A stretch of DNA of 64,000 nucleotides, taken from positions 3,100,001-3,164,000 of the forward strand of contig NZ_CP061913.1 of the NCBI RefSeq assembly GCF_019904175.1, read 5' to 3'. The notes under the pieces are model-generated. The model was given only the letters and a program-made list of their open reading frames with translations. It did no database searches and was not told the DNA's origin. The DNA is from Dactylosporangium vinaceum (lineage in GTDB: Bacteria > Actinomycetota > Actinomycetes > Mycobacteriales > Micromonosporaceae). Shown piece after piece: positions 41,861-50,947 of this stretch. The position numbers and the translations under genes are program-made. The number at the start of each line of letters is the position of its first letter. Positions within the stretch are counted from its first letter, which is position 1.

Positions 41861-43933
41861 GTGGGGGTCGTCGCTGCGCGGATACGCTTCGCGATCCGGC
41901 TGCTGCGCGACTGGCGGCTCACCGTGGCGTGGGGCAAGTCGCTGCTGCGCTCGGGCGTGACGAGCTTCGCCGTCCTCGCCGTGACGTTCTGGGCGCTGCC
42001 CGGCGTGACGGCCAGCGGCGGCCCGTGGGCCCTGGTCGAGCTCACCGTCCTGCTCGCCGTGATCGGCACTGCCATGCGGCTGGTGCTGCTCGGCGTCGCG
42101 GTGCTCGTCGGCGGGGTCGGCGTGCTCGCCGTCGGCGTGATCATCCAGGCCGTCGTGATGTTCACCGCGCTGCGCCTGGGCAACGGCGTCAGCGTCGGCT
42201 CGTTCACCGACGCCTGGATCGCCAGCTGGCTCGCGGCCGCGCTCACCGCGCTCGTCAACTGGCTGGCCGACGCCGGCTCGGAGGACGTGTTCCTGGGCCA
42301 GGCGCTGCGGCAGATGGCCCGCCGCCACCGCGGCCGGCCGGCCACCGAGCCGGGTGTGCTCATCGTGCAGCTCGACGGGCTCTCCGCGCCGCTGCTGTCG
42401 TGGGCGGTCAAGGCCGGCAACCTGCCGAACCTCGGCAAGTGGGTGCGCACCGGCACCCACGCGATGCAGGCGTGGCACACCGGCCTGCCGGCCACCACCC
42501 CGGCCAGCCAGGCCGGCATCCTGCACGGCGACTTCGGGCAGATCCCGGCGTTCCGCTGGTATGAGAAGGACGGCGCCCGGCTCGTCGTCACCAACCGGCC
42601 CCGCGACGCCGCCGACGTCGAGGCCCGCATCTCCACCGGCCGCGGCCTGCTCGCCGACGGCGGCGTCAGCATCAGCAACGTCTTCTCCGGTGACGCCCCG
42701 ACGAGCCTGCTCACGTTCAGCAACGCCGCGCTGCCGGGCCGCTCGGCCCGCGGCTACCTGGCCTTCGTGGCCAGCCCTTACGGCTTCGCCCGGGCGCTGG
42801 TGCTGTCGGTGGGCGAGATGCTCAAGGAGATCCAGCAGGCCCGGCGGCAGCGGTTTCGCAACGTGTACCCGCGCGTGCCCCGCACCGCCGCGTACGTCGC
42901 CCTGCGCGCGGTGACGAACGTGCTGCTGCGGGACCTGAACGTGTCGCTGATCGCGGAGCAGATGAGCCGGGGCGCGCCGGTGATCTACTGCGACTTCGTC
43001 GACTACGACGAGGTCGCCCACCACGCCGGGCCGCTGCGCCCGGAGGCCCTGCAGACCCTCGAGGGCCTAGACCGGGTCCTGGGCACGCTGCACCGGCTGG
43101 CCCGGGTGGCCGGGCGGGACTACCGGATCGTCGTGCTCTCCGACCACGGGCAGAGCCAGGGTGCCACGTTCAGCCAGCGCTACGGCGTGACCCTCGAACA
43201 GCTCATCGCCGACATCTGCGGCAACGGCGTCGCCTCGGCGGCCCCCGGGCCCAACGACGAGGAGTGGGGCCGGGCCGGCACGCTGCTGGCCGGGGTGTCG
43301 CACCAGACCCGCTCGTGCGGGCCGGTGACCCATGGTGACGGCGGTCCGGGCCCGCACGGTGAGGTGGTCACCATCGCCTCCGGCAACCTCGCGATGCTGT
43401 ACCTCACGAGCGTCCCCGGCCGGGCGCAGCTCGCCGACGTCGAGGCGCTGCGCCCCGGGCTCGTCGACGGGCTGGCCAAGCACGCCGGCATCGGCCTGGT
43501 CGTCGTCGCCACCCCCGACGGGCCGGTCGCCATCGGGCCGAACGGCCGGCACCTGCTGCGCGACGGCACCGTCGAGGGCGACGACCCGCTGCTGCCCTAC
43601 GGCCCGCACGCCGCCGCCGATCTGCGCGCGCACCAGGAGATGGCGCACGTCGGCGACCTGATCGTGGTGAGCCGGGTCGACGCCGGCACCGAGGAGGTCG
43701 CCGCGTTCGAGGAGCTGGTCGGCTCCCACGGCGGCATCGGCGGCTGGCAGACCGAGGCGATCCTGGTGTATCCGGCCGAGTGGCCGCTGCTCGCCGCGCC
43801 GCCGCCGGGGGCGGTTGCGGTACACCGGCAGCTTGTGTCGTGGCTCGAAGATCTCGGCCTGCGGGAACCCGGGCCGGTCCCGGAGACGGGGGATGACGAT
43901 CTTCCCTTGTCCGCCAAAGTTCGAGGTGTTTAG
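41861..43933 (+). CDS. Holin-type 4-TM domain fused to type I phosphodiesterase/alkaline-phosphatase-fold enzyme (690 aa)
   Basis: N-terminal ~140 residues carry four hydrophobic helices like the mycobacterial four-TM phage-holin family. The rest is an alkaline-phosphatase-superfamily domain: VLIVQLDGLSAPLL (metal Asp), LPATTPASQAGILHG (Thr nucleophile region), CDFVDYDEVAHHAG (Asp and His), IVVLSDHGQSQG (Asp-His) and GSHGGIGGWQT (His). Predicted membrane-bound metal-dependent phosphodiesterase or phosphatase. GTG start, shortly after the 60-residue ORF. A methyltransferase follows 8 bases downstream. Confidence 0.85.
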   Translation: MGVVAARIRFAIRLLRDWRLTVAWGKSLLRSGVTSFAVLAVTFWALPGVTASGGPWALVELTVLLAVIGTAMRLVLLGVAVLVGGVGVLAVGVIIQAVVMFTALRLGNGVSVGSFTDAWIASWLAAALTALVNWLADAGSEDVFLGQALRQMARRHRGRPATEPGVLIVQLDGLSAPLLSWAVKAGNLPNLGKWVRTGTHAMQAWHTGLPATTPASQAGILHGDFGQIPAFRWYEKDGARLVVTNRPRDAADVEARISTGRGLLADGGVSISNVFSGDAPTSLLTFSNAALPGRSARGYLAFVASPYGFARALVLSVGEMLKEIQQARRQRFRNVYPRVPRTAAYVALRAVTNVLLRDLNVSLIAEQMSRGAPVIYCDFVDYDEVAHHAGPLRPEALQTLEGLDRVLGTLHRLARVAGRDYRIVVLSDHGQSQGATFSQRYGVTLEQLIADICGNGVASAAPGPNDEEWGRAGTLLAGVSHQTRSCGPVTHGDGGPGPHGEVVTIASGNLAMLYLTSVPGRAQLADVEALRPGLVDGLAKHAGIGLVVVATPDGPVAIGPNGRHLLRDGTVEGDDPLLPYGPHAAADLRAHQEMAHVGDLIVVSRVDAGTEEVAAFEELVGSHGGIGGWQTEAILVYPAEWPLLAAPPPGAVAVHRQLVSWLEDLGLREPGPVPETGDDDLPLSAKVRGV

Positions 43934-43941
43934 ATGCACGC

Positions 43942-44721
43942 ATGTCTGAGGCCGCGTTACGCCCCTGGAATTGGGAAGACCCGCAGGAGCTGGCCGTCAC
44001 GGTCGACTCGTTCACCGAGGACCTGGCCCGCGTGGAGAAGCTGGAGCCGCTGCTGCGCTTCGAGGTGCTCGACCGCAGCCACTTCGACGAGCTGGGCCTG
44101 ACCGGCATCGAGTTCGCGGCGTTCAAGACAGGCCACCCGCGGGCGCTCGGCACCGACCTGGTGTCGCTGACCGCCGAGGACGGGACGAAGAGCGAGAGCC
44201 GGCAGGTGTACCGCGTGGACGGCGCCGCCTGCTTCGCCGAGATGGACATCACCGGCGTGCTGCCGGTCGCCGACGACACCGTGGACTGGGTCTACGCCGA
44301 GCACCTCATCGAGCACGTGACGCTGCGGGCCGGGATCGCCTGGCTGCGCGAGGTCAAGCGGATCCTGCGCCCCGGCGGCCTCCTGCGGGTCACGACGCCG
44401 GACCTGCGGGTGTACTGCGAGAGTTACGTCAACGGCGACGGCTTCTTCGGCAAGCACCGGCGCCGCATGAACCGGGCCCTGACCGGCGTGGCTCCGGCGA
44501 TGCCGGCGCGCGGGGCGTTCATGTTCAACCAGCTGTTCTACGTGTACGGGCACCGGTGGCTCTACGACCGCGAGGAGCTCACGTACGCGCTGACCGAGGC
44601 CGGGTTCGACGCGGACGGCATCACGGTGCGGGCGTACCGCGAGGGCGCCGTCCCCGACGTGGCCGACCTCGACCAGGTGCTGCGCAACGACGAGACCATC
44701 TACGTCGAGGCTGTCGCCTGA
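43942..44721 (+). CDS. Class I SAM-dependent methyltransferase (259 aa)
   Basis: The SAM-binding part is atypical in lacking a clear motif I, but the later motifs are plain: DDTVDWVYAEHLIEHVTLRAGIAWLREVKRILRPGGLLRVTTPDLRVYCESYV, typical of Methyltransf_11-like proteins. The segment MFNQLFYVYGHRWLYDREELTYALTEAGFD occurs in a family often encoded with polysaccharide genes. ATG 8 bases after the phosphodiesterase stop, so co-transcribed. Substrate unknown. Confidence 0.78.
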   Translation: MSEAALRPWNWEDPQELAVTVDSFTEDLARVEKLEPLLRFEVLDRSHFDELGLTGIEFAAFKTGHPRALGTDLVSLTAEDGTKSESRQVYRVDGAACFAEMDITGVLPVADDTVDWVYAEHLIEHVTLRAGIAWLREVKRILRPGGLLRVTTPDLRVYCESYVNGDGFFGKHRRRMNRALTGVAPAMPARGAFMFNQLFYVYGHRWLYDREELTYALTEAGFDADGITVRAYREGAVPDVADLDQVLRNDETIYVEAVA

Positions 44722-44725
44722 GCCG

Positions 44726-45325
44726 TCAGGGCGTGACCTCGGCGCCGGCGTCCCTGGCCTTCTGCCGCCGCTTCTGCACCCAGCTCGCGACCTGGCCGGC
44801 GGCGAGCACGACGACGATCGCGCAGACGACGCCCTGCCACGGCTGCGGGAAGACGTTGCGGCTCAGCAGGCCGATCGCCGAGTAGGTGGCCGACCACAGC
44901 AGGGCCGCGGCGATGTTGGAGACGATGAAGGTACGCCACGAAAGCCCGACGATCGCGGCCGCCAGCAGCACCGGAATCCGCCCGCCGGGCACGAGCCGCG
45001 ACACGAGCAGCGCCGGCACCGGCCGCCGCTGCAGCCGCTCGCGCACCGTCTCGGCCAGCTTCCAGTCGGTGCGCAGCAGCCGCAGCCGCCGGGTCAGCGC
45101 CTCCCCGCCGGCCCGGCAGATCGCGAACGTGACGGCGTCGCCGAGGTACGCGCCGAGCCCGCCCACCGCGATCACCGCCGGCACCGCCAGCGGACTGTAG
45201 TGCGCGGCGAGCACCGCGGTGGCGCTCACCGCCGCCCCGGTCGGCAGCACGGGCAGGATCGACCCCACGGCCACGACCCCGAACATGACTGCGGTGGCGG
45301 CGACGAGCCCACCGAACGTGATCAA
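44726..45325 (-). CDS. DedA-family membrane protein (199 aa)
   Basis: SNARE-associated/DedA (VTT) protein with hydrophobic helices and the core ISRLVPGGRI-type motif, seen as LLVSRLVPGGRIPVLLAAAIVGLSWRTFIVSNIAAALLWS, and GGLGAYLGDAVTFAICRAGG near the N-terminus. Members are lipid flippases or scramblases. TTG start inferred from the overlap with the stop of the metallo-hydrolase gene (TTGA); an internal ATG 13 codons later is an alternative. The C-terminus is basic and cytoplasmic. Confidence 0.8.
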   Translation of the reverse strand: MITFGGLVAATAVMFGVVAVGSILPVLPTGAAVSATAVLAAHYSPLAVPAVIAVGGLGAYLGDAVTFAICRAGGEALTRRLRLLRTDWKLAETVRERLQRRPVPALLVSRLVPGGRIPVLLAAAIVGLSWRTFIVSNIAAALLWSATYSAIGLLSRNVFPQPWQGVVCAIVVVLAAGQVASWVQKRRQKARDAGAEVTP

Positions 45326-46065
45326 AGCGTCGTGCTCTCGCCGGGCGCGAGCACGCGCACGTCGGTCTGCGGCGCCGTGCTCCGGCTGCACGCGGCGAAC
45401 TCGTCGCCGGGCCGCTCGAACCGATCCGGCCGGACCCGTCCGCACCCGACGGGCCAGAGCGTCCCCCAGTGGATCGGCACCGCCACCCCGGGCTCGACCA
45501 GCCGCATGGCCTCGGCCGCCCGCGCCGGGTCGAGGTGCCCGGGCCCGAGCGTCCAGCCCCAGCCCCAGACCGGCACCAGTGCCAGGTCCACCGGCCCGAG
45601 CTCCTTCATCTCGTCGAACAGCCCGGTGTCCCCGCCGAACCAGGCCGCCCGGTCGCCGGTGACGACATAGCCGAGCGCCGCCGCCCGGACCCGCGACTTC
45701 GGCGTGCGCCCCCCGTCGTGCGCGGCCGGCACCGCCCGGATCGTGACATCCCGCACCCGGGTCTCCTGACCGGCCTTGAGCTCGACGAAGTCGCGCTCAC
45801 CGAGCCGTCTGCGCAGGAACGTCGCCGCACCGTGCGGCACGATCAGCCGCGTCTCCGCCGGCAGCGACCGCAGGGACGGCAGGTCGCAGTGGTCGCCGTG
45901 CAGGTGCGACACGACGACGGCGTCCGGCGCCCGGTCGAGCCGGGGCCGGGGCCCGCGCCGCCGGTGCAGATGCGCGAGCCGGTTGCGCAGCACCGGATCG
46001 GTCAGGATCGTGACTCCGCGTTCGCGGATGGCCACGGTCGCGTGCCCCCACCAGGTGACGTCCAT
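45322..46065 (-). CDS. Metallo-beta-lactamase-fold hydrolase, NAPE-PLD/UlaG-like (247 aa)
   Basis: The metal-binding motif HLHGDHCD follows VVVSHL, with further ligands in VPAAHDGG, WFGGDTGLFDEM and VPIHWGTLWP, the pattern of the NAPE-PLD/UlaG branch. TWWGHATVAI at the N-terminus is also characteristic. Cytoplasmic. Reaction probably hydrolysis of a phosphodiester or lactone, not identified. Coupled to the DedA gene downstream, which hints at lipid metabolism. Confidence 0.85.
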   Translation of the reverse strand: MDVTWWGHATVAIRERGVTILTDPVLRNRLAHLHRRRGPRPRLDRAPDAVVVSHLHGDHCDLPSLRSLPAETRLIVPHGAATFLRRRLGERDFVELKAGQETRVRDVTIRAVPAAHDGGRTPKSRVRAAALGYVVTGDRAAWFGGDTGLFDEMKELGPVDLALVPVWGWGWTLGPGHLDPARAAEAMRLVEPGVAVPIHWGTLWPVGCGRVRPDRFERPGDEFAACSRSTAPQTDVRVLAPGESTTL

Positions 46066-46134
46066 CCAGCCATTATGATCGCCGGCCCGCGTCCGGCACG
46101 CCGGACGCGGGCAGCGCGGCGATCGGCGGGTGCT

Positions 46135-47550
46135 TTACACGGTCTCCTGCACGGTCTCGCCGGCGGGAGCGGCCGCCGGCCTCGGGGCCTCCCAGGCCGG
46201 GCGGCCGGCGCGGACGACGAGCAGCACCAGCACCGCCGTGCCGAGGGCGACGAAGCCTGCGACCGCGGCCACGTGGTTCACGGCGTCGGTCGGGGCGTGG
46301 TGGCCCGCCAGGCGGTGGGCGAAGATCGAGCCGAACACGGCCACGCCGAGCGCGAACCCGAGCTGGCGGAACGTGTTCATCGCCCCGCCGGCCATGCCGC
46401 TGCGCTCGTGGGGGACCGCGGCGAGGGTGGCCGAGGCCATCGTCGGCAGGACCGCGGCCACGCCGAGGCCGGCCACGATCAGGCCCGGGATGAGCGCCCG
46501 GCCGCTCGAGTCCGGGGTGAGGCGGGCCTGCAGGAGCGCGCCGGCGCCGATGAGCAGCAGGCCCAGGCCGATGGTCAGGCGCGGCGAGACGCGCTGCAGG
46601 AAGCGGCCGGCGAACGCGCCGCCCACGAACGACGCCGCGCTCATCGGGAGGGCGCCGAGCAGGCCGGCGTCGACCGGGCCCTTGCCGAGGAACTGCTGCA
46701 GCCACACCGTCGTGAAGGGCAGGTACGCGAACGCGGCCGCCTGGGCCAGCAGCGCGGCGATCATGAGGACGCTGAACGACGGCTTGCGGAACAGGTGCAG
46801 GTCGAGCATCGGGTGGTCGCTGCGGCGCTCGACGGCGATGAAGGCGATGAGGGCGAGCGCGGAGACCGCGAACGCGGCGAGGGTGCTCGGCGCGGTCCAG
46901 CCGGCGTCGCCGCCGCGGATCAGGGCGAACGTGACGGCGGAGGCGCTGAGCGTGAACGTGACGGTGCCGGGCAGGTCGAGGCGGGCGTCGCTGCGGCCGC
47001 GGGACTCGGTGACGCCGCGGACGGTGAACCAGATCGCCAGGAGGCTGACCGGCAGGTTGACCAGGAAGATCCAGCGCCAGCCGAGGTGCTCGGTGAGCAG
47101 GCCGCCGGCGATCGGGCCGGCCGCGGCGGCGGCGCCGTTGACCGCGCCCCAGATGCCGAAGGCCACGCCGCGGTCCTTGCCGGAGTAGGCGACGTTGAGG
47201 ATCGCGACGGTCGTGGCGAGCATTGCCGCGCCGCCGAGGCCCTGCAGGAACCGGGCCGCGATGAGCAGGCCCGCGTTGGGGGCGAGCGCGCACAGCAGCG
47301 AGGCCAGCGCGAACACGACGGTGCCGCCGAGATACACCCGGCGGCGGCCGTGGCCGTCAGCGAGGGCGCCGGAGGCGAGCAGGACCGCGGCGAGGGCGAG
47401 GGCGTACCCGTCGAGGACCCACTGCAGCCCGCCGAGCGACGTGGACAGGTCGCGGGAGATGGCGGGCAGGGCGACGGTCACGATCGTGACGTCGACGAGC
47501 AACATGAACGTGCCGATGGAGACGGCGGTGAGGGCAGACCATTTGCGCAT
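46135..47550 (-). CDS. MFS drug transporter, DHA2 (14-TM) family (471 aa)
   Basis: Opens with SIGTFMLLVDVTIVTVALPAI (motif D1 of DHA2 exporters), and has motif A-like ADGHGRRRVYLGG and motif C-like GPIAGGLLTEHLGWRWIFLVNLP. Fourteen hydrophobic segments are expected from the length and pattern. Exports amphiphilic compounds in exchange for protons. Divergently transcribed from an Lrp-type regulator 83 bases away, the usual layout for a locally regulated efflux pump. Confidence 0.9.
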   Translation of the reverse strand: MRKWSALTAVSIGTFMLLVDVTIVTVALPAISRDLSTSLGGLQWVLDGYALALAAVLLASGALADGHGRRRVYLGGTVVFALASLLCALAPNAGLLIAARFLQGLGGAAMLATTVAILNVAYSGKDRGVAFGIWGAVNGAAAAAGPIAGGLLTEHLGWRWIFLVNLPVSLLAIWFTVRGVTESRGRSDARLDLPGTVTFTLSASAVTFALIRGGDAGWTAPSTLAAFAVSALALIAFIAVERRSDHPMLDLHLFRKPSFSVLMIAALLAQAAAFAYLPFTTVWLQQFLGKGPVDAGLLGALPMSAASFVGGAFAGRFLQRVSPRLTIGLGLLLIGAGALLQARLTPDSSGRALIPGLIVAGLGVAAVLPTMASATLAAVPHERSGMAGGAMNTFRQLGFALGVAVFGSIFAHRLAGHHAPTDAVNHVAAVAGFVALGTAVLVLLVVRAGRPAWEAPRPAAAPAGETVQETV

Positions 47551-47590
47551 GCCGCCAATGTGCGGCCTGTGCTCGATTGCCGATAGCTTT

Positions 47591-47606
47591 CGCCGTGATC
47601 ATGGCG
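47591..47606. promoter_or_regulatory. Near-palindrome between MFS and Lrp genes, candidate operator
   Basis: CGCCGTGATCATGGCG is a 16-base near-perfect palindrome (one mismatched pair) in the 83-base divergent gap. A plausible binding site for the adjacent Lrp-type regulator. Confidence 0.4.
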
Positions 47607-47633
47607 GATCTCGACTCGTTGTAGGCTGCTCTG

Positions 47634-48587
47634 GTGGAAATCGACACACTCGACCAGTCGGTGATCGACGCGCTGCGCCTCGACGGGCGGGTGTCGTTCA
47701 GCACGCTCGCCGAGGTCCTCGGCGTCTCCGACCAGACCGTGGCGCGGCGCTACCGGCGGCTGCACGACGAGGGCGTGCGCGTCGCCGCCATGCCTGACGG
47801 GGTCCGGCTCGGCTACGACATGTGGATGATCCGGCTGCAGAGCGCCCCGGACAGCGCGGCCGCGATCGCCGACGCCCTGGCCCGGCGGCCCGACACCTCC
47901 TGGGTCACGCTGGCCTCGGGCGGCACGGAGATCACGTGCATCGTGCAGAACCCCGGGACCGCCGACCGCGAGACGCTGCTGCTGCAGAAGCTGCCGCGCA
48001 CGCCCCGCCTGGTCTCCGTCCGCGCGCACTGCCTCATGCACCACTTCGCGGGCGGCCCGGTCGGCGGAGAGGCGCGCAGCACCATGCTCAACCCCGAACA
48101 GACCGAGCGGCTGCGGTACCGCCCCGCGCTCCTGGACACTCCGGCCGTCCTGGCCGCGGAGGACGGGCCGCTGCTGGCCGCGCTCAACCGCGACGGGCGC
48201 CTCGGCTTCCCGCAGCTCGCCGCGGCCACCGGCTGGTCGGAGTCGACGGTGCGGCGGCGGCTGGAGCAGCTGCGGGCGACCGGGGCGATCTTCTTCGACG
48301 TCGAGCTCGACCCGGCGACGCTGGGGTTCCGGGCCCGGTTCATGCTGTGGCTGACGGTCGCGCCCGCGCACCTGGCCGCGGTGGGGGAGGAGCTGGCCCG
48401 GCACCCGGAGGTGGTGTTCGTGGCCGCGACGACCGGGGAGACCAACCTCATGGCCATCGTGCTCTGCCGGAACGTGGCGGACCTGTACACGTACGTGACC
48501 CACCGGATCGGGCCGCTGCAGGGCGTGGAGCGGCTGGAGTCGGTGCCCGCGCTGCGGCACGTGAAGCAGGTCGCGTCGCTTGTCTAG
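47634..48587 (+). CDS. Lrp/AsnC-family regulator with duplicated DNA-binding and ligand domains (317 aa)
   Basis: Two Lrp-like halves: the first helix-turn-helix is DALRLDGRVSFSTLAEVLGVSDQTVARRYRRL, the second is LNRDGRLGFPQLAAATGWSESTVRRRLEQL, each followed by an AsnC-type sensing region (GTEITCIVQN; TTGETNLMAIVLC). This duplicated form is common in actinomycetes. Likely regulates its divergent MFS exporter in response to an amino acid or related ligand. GTG start. Its 3' end overlaps the convergent GGDEF-EAL gene by 4 bases. Confidence 0.88.
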   Translation: MEIDTLDQSVIDALRLDGRVSFSTLAEVLGVSDQTVARRYRRLHDEGVRVAAMPDGVRLGYDMWMIRLQSAPDSAAAIADALARRPDTSWVTLASGGTEITCIVQNPGTADRETLLLQKLPRTPRLVSVRAHCLMHHFAGGPVGGEARSTMLNPEQTERLRYRPALLDTPAVLAAEDGPLLAALNRDGRLGFPQLAAATGWSESTVRRRLEQLRATGAIFFDVELDPATLGFRARFMLWLTVAPAHLAAVGEELARHPEVVFVAATTGETNLMAIVLCRNVADLYTYVTHRIGPLQGVERLESVPALRHVKQVASLV

Positions 48588-50887
48588 TGCCGCACGGCCA
48601 GCCCGGCGAACGCGGGGGCCGGGGTCCGGGACCGCTCGGCCAGGTCCTCGGGGGCGAGCGGCTTCGAGTACAGGTAGCCCTGGCCGTACCTGTACCCGAG
48701 GTGGCGCAGCATCCGCGCCTGCGGCTCGGTCTCGATGCCCTCGGCCACCGTGTCCAGGTCGAGGGCCTGCGCCATCCGGATCACCGCCGTCGCCACCGCC
48801 TCCTGCCGGGCCACGGTGGTGATCTCGGAGACGAACGAGCGGTCCAGCTTCAGCGCCGTCACCGGGCACGTCAGCAGCAGCCCCAGCGACGACGCGGCCG
48901 TGCCGAAGTCGTCGAGCGCGATGCGGACACTGCTGTCGCGCAGCTGCTGGAGCGCGGCGATGGCGGCCTCGTCGACCACCGCCGTCTCGGTGACCTCGAT
49001 CGTGAGGTGGATCGGGTCGAGGTCGGCGTCGGCGAGGGCGGCCAGCACGTCGCCGACGAAGTCCGGGTCGGTGAGCTGGCGGCCGGCGACGTTCACCGAC
49101 ACGTACGACGGGGCGGCCGCGCCGAGCTCGCGCCGCCACCGGGCCTGCTGCGCGCACGCCTCCCGCATGACGAACCGGCCCAGCGGCACGACCAGCCCGG
49201 TCTGCTCCGCGGCCGGGATGAAGTCGCCCGGCGGGATGGTGCCCAGCTCCGGGTGGCGCCAGCGCACGAGGGCCTCCGTGCCGACGGTGCGCCCGTCGTC
49301 GAGGCGCACGATCGGCTGGTACTGCAGATACAGCTGGCCGGCGTCGATGGCGTCGCGCAGCCGGGCCCCCAGCTCGGCGTGGGCGACGATCCGGGTCGTC
49401 ATGCCGGGCACGTAGACGAAGTGCCCGCCCTTGCCCCGCTCCTTGGCCGCATACATGGCCAGGTCGGCGTTGCGCAGCAGCGTGTCGACCTCGTCGCCGG
49501 GCTCGGAGGTGGCCACGCCGACGGAGGCGCGGACCAGCAGCTCGTGGCCGGCCGCGCGGACCGAGGCGGACAGGGCCTCGCGGATGCGCTCGGCGACCCG
49601 GATCGCCGCCTCGCCGGCGACGTCGTGCAGCATGGCCGCGAACTCGTCGCCGCCGAGCCGGGCGATCATGTCGTCGTGGCGGACGGCGGCCCGCAGGCGC
49701 TCGGCGACGGTGGTCAGCACCTCGTCGCCGACGGCGTGCCCGAGCGTGTCGTTGATGAGCTTGAAGTCGTCGAGGTCGATGAGCAGGACGGCGGTCGGGG
49801 TGGCCCGGTCCAGCGCGGTGCCGAGCAGCTCGGTGAAGTGGGCCCGGTTGACCAGGCCGGTCAGGGCGTCGTGGTTGGCCTGGTGGCGCATCCGCCGCTC
49901 GTGGGTGCGCACCTCGGCCAGCAGCCGCTGGTTGTCGCGCAGCGCGAGCAGCTGGCGGACGCCGACGACCGCGCTTACCGCTATCGCGCCCGAGGCCACG
50001 GCGGCGATGTCGCGGTGGTCGGTGTACGCGACCCAGGCCAGCAGGACGAGCGTCGCCCCCACCGCGAAGTAGGGCAGCTTGCTGTATCCGCGGGGCGGCC
50101 GGACCCGGCGCTCCCGCTCGGCCGGGCGCCACTGCGCGCGGGCCGCGTGCGCCACCAGCAGCGCCGACACCAGGTTCAGGACCGGCTGCAGCCCCGAGAA
50201 CTGCGGGCGCTGGGCGATCAGCGGCGACGCCGCCGAGCTGATCCCGCCGACGGCAAGGGTGGTGGCGAGCAGGGCCATGGAGCGGCGGCTGACGGTACCG
50301 CTGCCGAGCATCACGACCTTCAGCACGGCCGCAAGCGTGATGAGCAGGGCGGTGCCCACGATCGACAGGCCGGCGACGACCTGCAGGTCGCCGTTGTGGG
50401 CGGCCACGGGGTGCAGTGCCAGGTGCCACAGGAACAGGGCCGTGGTGACCAGGACCGTCAGCCCGTCGAGGCCGAGGCGGACCCACTCGGCCCGGGTCCG
50501 GGCGTGCACCGGCAGCCGCAGCAGGGCGTACAGGGTGCAGAAGATGCCCACGACGAGCAGCGGCGAGGCGATCTGCAGCAGGCGGGTGGCCCACGGCGCG
50601 TCGGGGGTCATCCGGGCCGGGGTCATGATCGCCGTGCCCACGGTGACCCAGGCGCTGCCGATGCCGAGGCGCCGCCAGAACCGGCGGGCGCTCGCGGCGA
50701 TCTCCGGCGCGGACCCGGTCAGCCAGGTGGCGAGCGCGGAGAACGCCAGCCCGAGCGGGCACAGCGCACATACGATCCACTTCGGCACCGGTACGCCGGC
50801 GGCGAACAGGGCGGTCCACGACACGGACGCGAGCAGGCAGGCGACGACCGCCCCGTGCACCCGCCGCATTGCCGTCTCCGCCGCCAC
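48584..50887 (-). CDS. Membrane-bound GGDEF-EAL cyclic-di-GMP enzyme (767 aa)
   Basis: N-terminal ~300 residues with about seven or more membrane helices (MASE-like sensor), then a GGDEF domain with intact GGDEF and an I-site (RHDD five residues before it), then an EAL domain with TEALVRW, SVNVAGRQL, IEVTETAV, LDDFGTA, KLDRSF and AEGIET. All catalytic residues for both synthesis and hydrolysis of c-di-GMP are visible, so activity probably depends on regulation. Divergent from a second GGDEF gene 60 bases away. GTG 50887 or ATG 50869 are both possible starts. Confidence 0.9.
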   Translation of the reverse strand: MAAETAMRRVHGAVVACLLASVSWTALFAAGVPVPKWIVCALCPLGLAFSALATWLTGSAPEIAASARRFWRRLGIGSAWVTVGTAIMTPARMTPDAPWATRLLQIASPLLVVGIFCTLYALLRLPVHARTRAEWVRLGLDGLTVLVTTALFLWHLALHPVAAHNGDLQVVAGLSIVGTALLITLAAVLKVVMLGSGTVSRRSMALLATTLAVGGISSAASPLIAQRPQFSGLQPVLNLVSALLVAHAARAQWRPAERERRVRPPRGYSKLPYFAVGATLVLLAWVAYTDHRDIAAVASGAIAVSAVVGVRQLLALRDNQRLLAEVRTHERRMRHQANHDALTGLVNRAHFTELLGTALDRATPTAVLLIDLDDFKLINDTLGHAVGDEVLTTVAERLRAAVRHDDMIARLGGDEFAAMLHDVAGEAAIRVAERIREALSASVRAAGHELLVRASVGVATSEPGDEVDTLLRNADLAMYAAKERGKGGHFVYVPGMTTRIVAHAELGARLRDAIDAGQLYLQYQPIVRLDDGRTVGTEALVRWRHPELGTIPPGDFIPAAEQTGLVVPLGRFVMREACAQQARWRRELGAAAPSYVSVNVAGRQLTDPDFVGDVLAALADADLDPIHLTIEVTETAVVDEAAIAALQQLRDSSVRIALDDFGTAASSLGLLLTCPVTALKLDRSFVSEITTVARQEAVATAVIRMAQALDLDTVAEGIETEPQARMLRHLGYRYGQGYLYSKPLAPEDLAERSRTPAPAFAGLAVRH

Positions 50888-50947
50888 GGTCTTCTATCGG
50901 CAGGAAGGTTTGCTCAGTTGAGCACACGGGTGGGCCGATAAGACGCC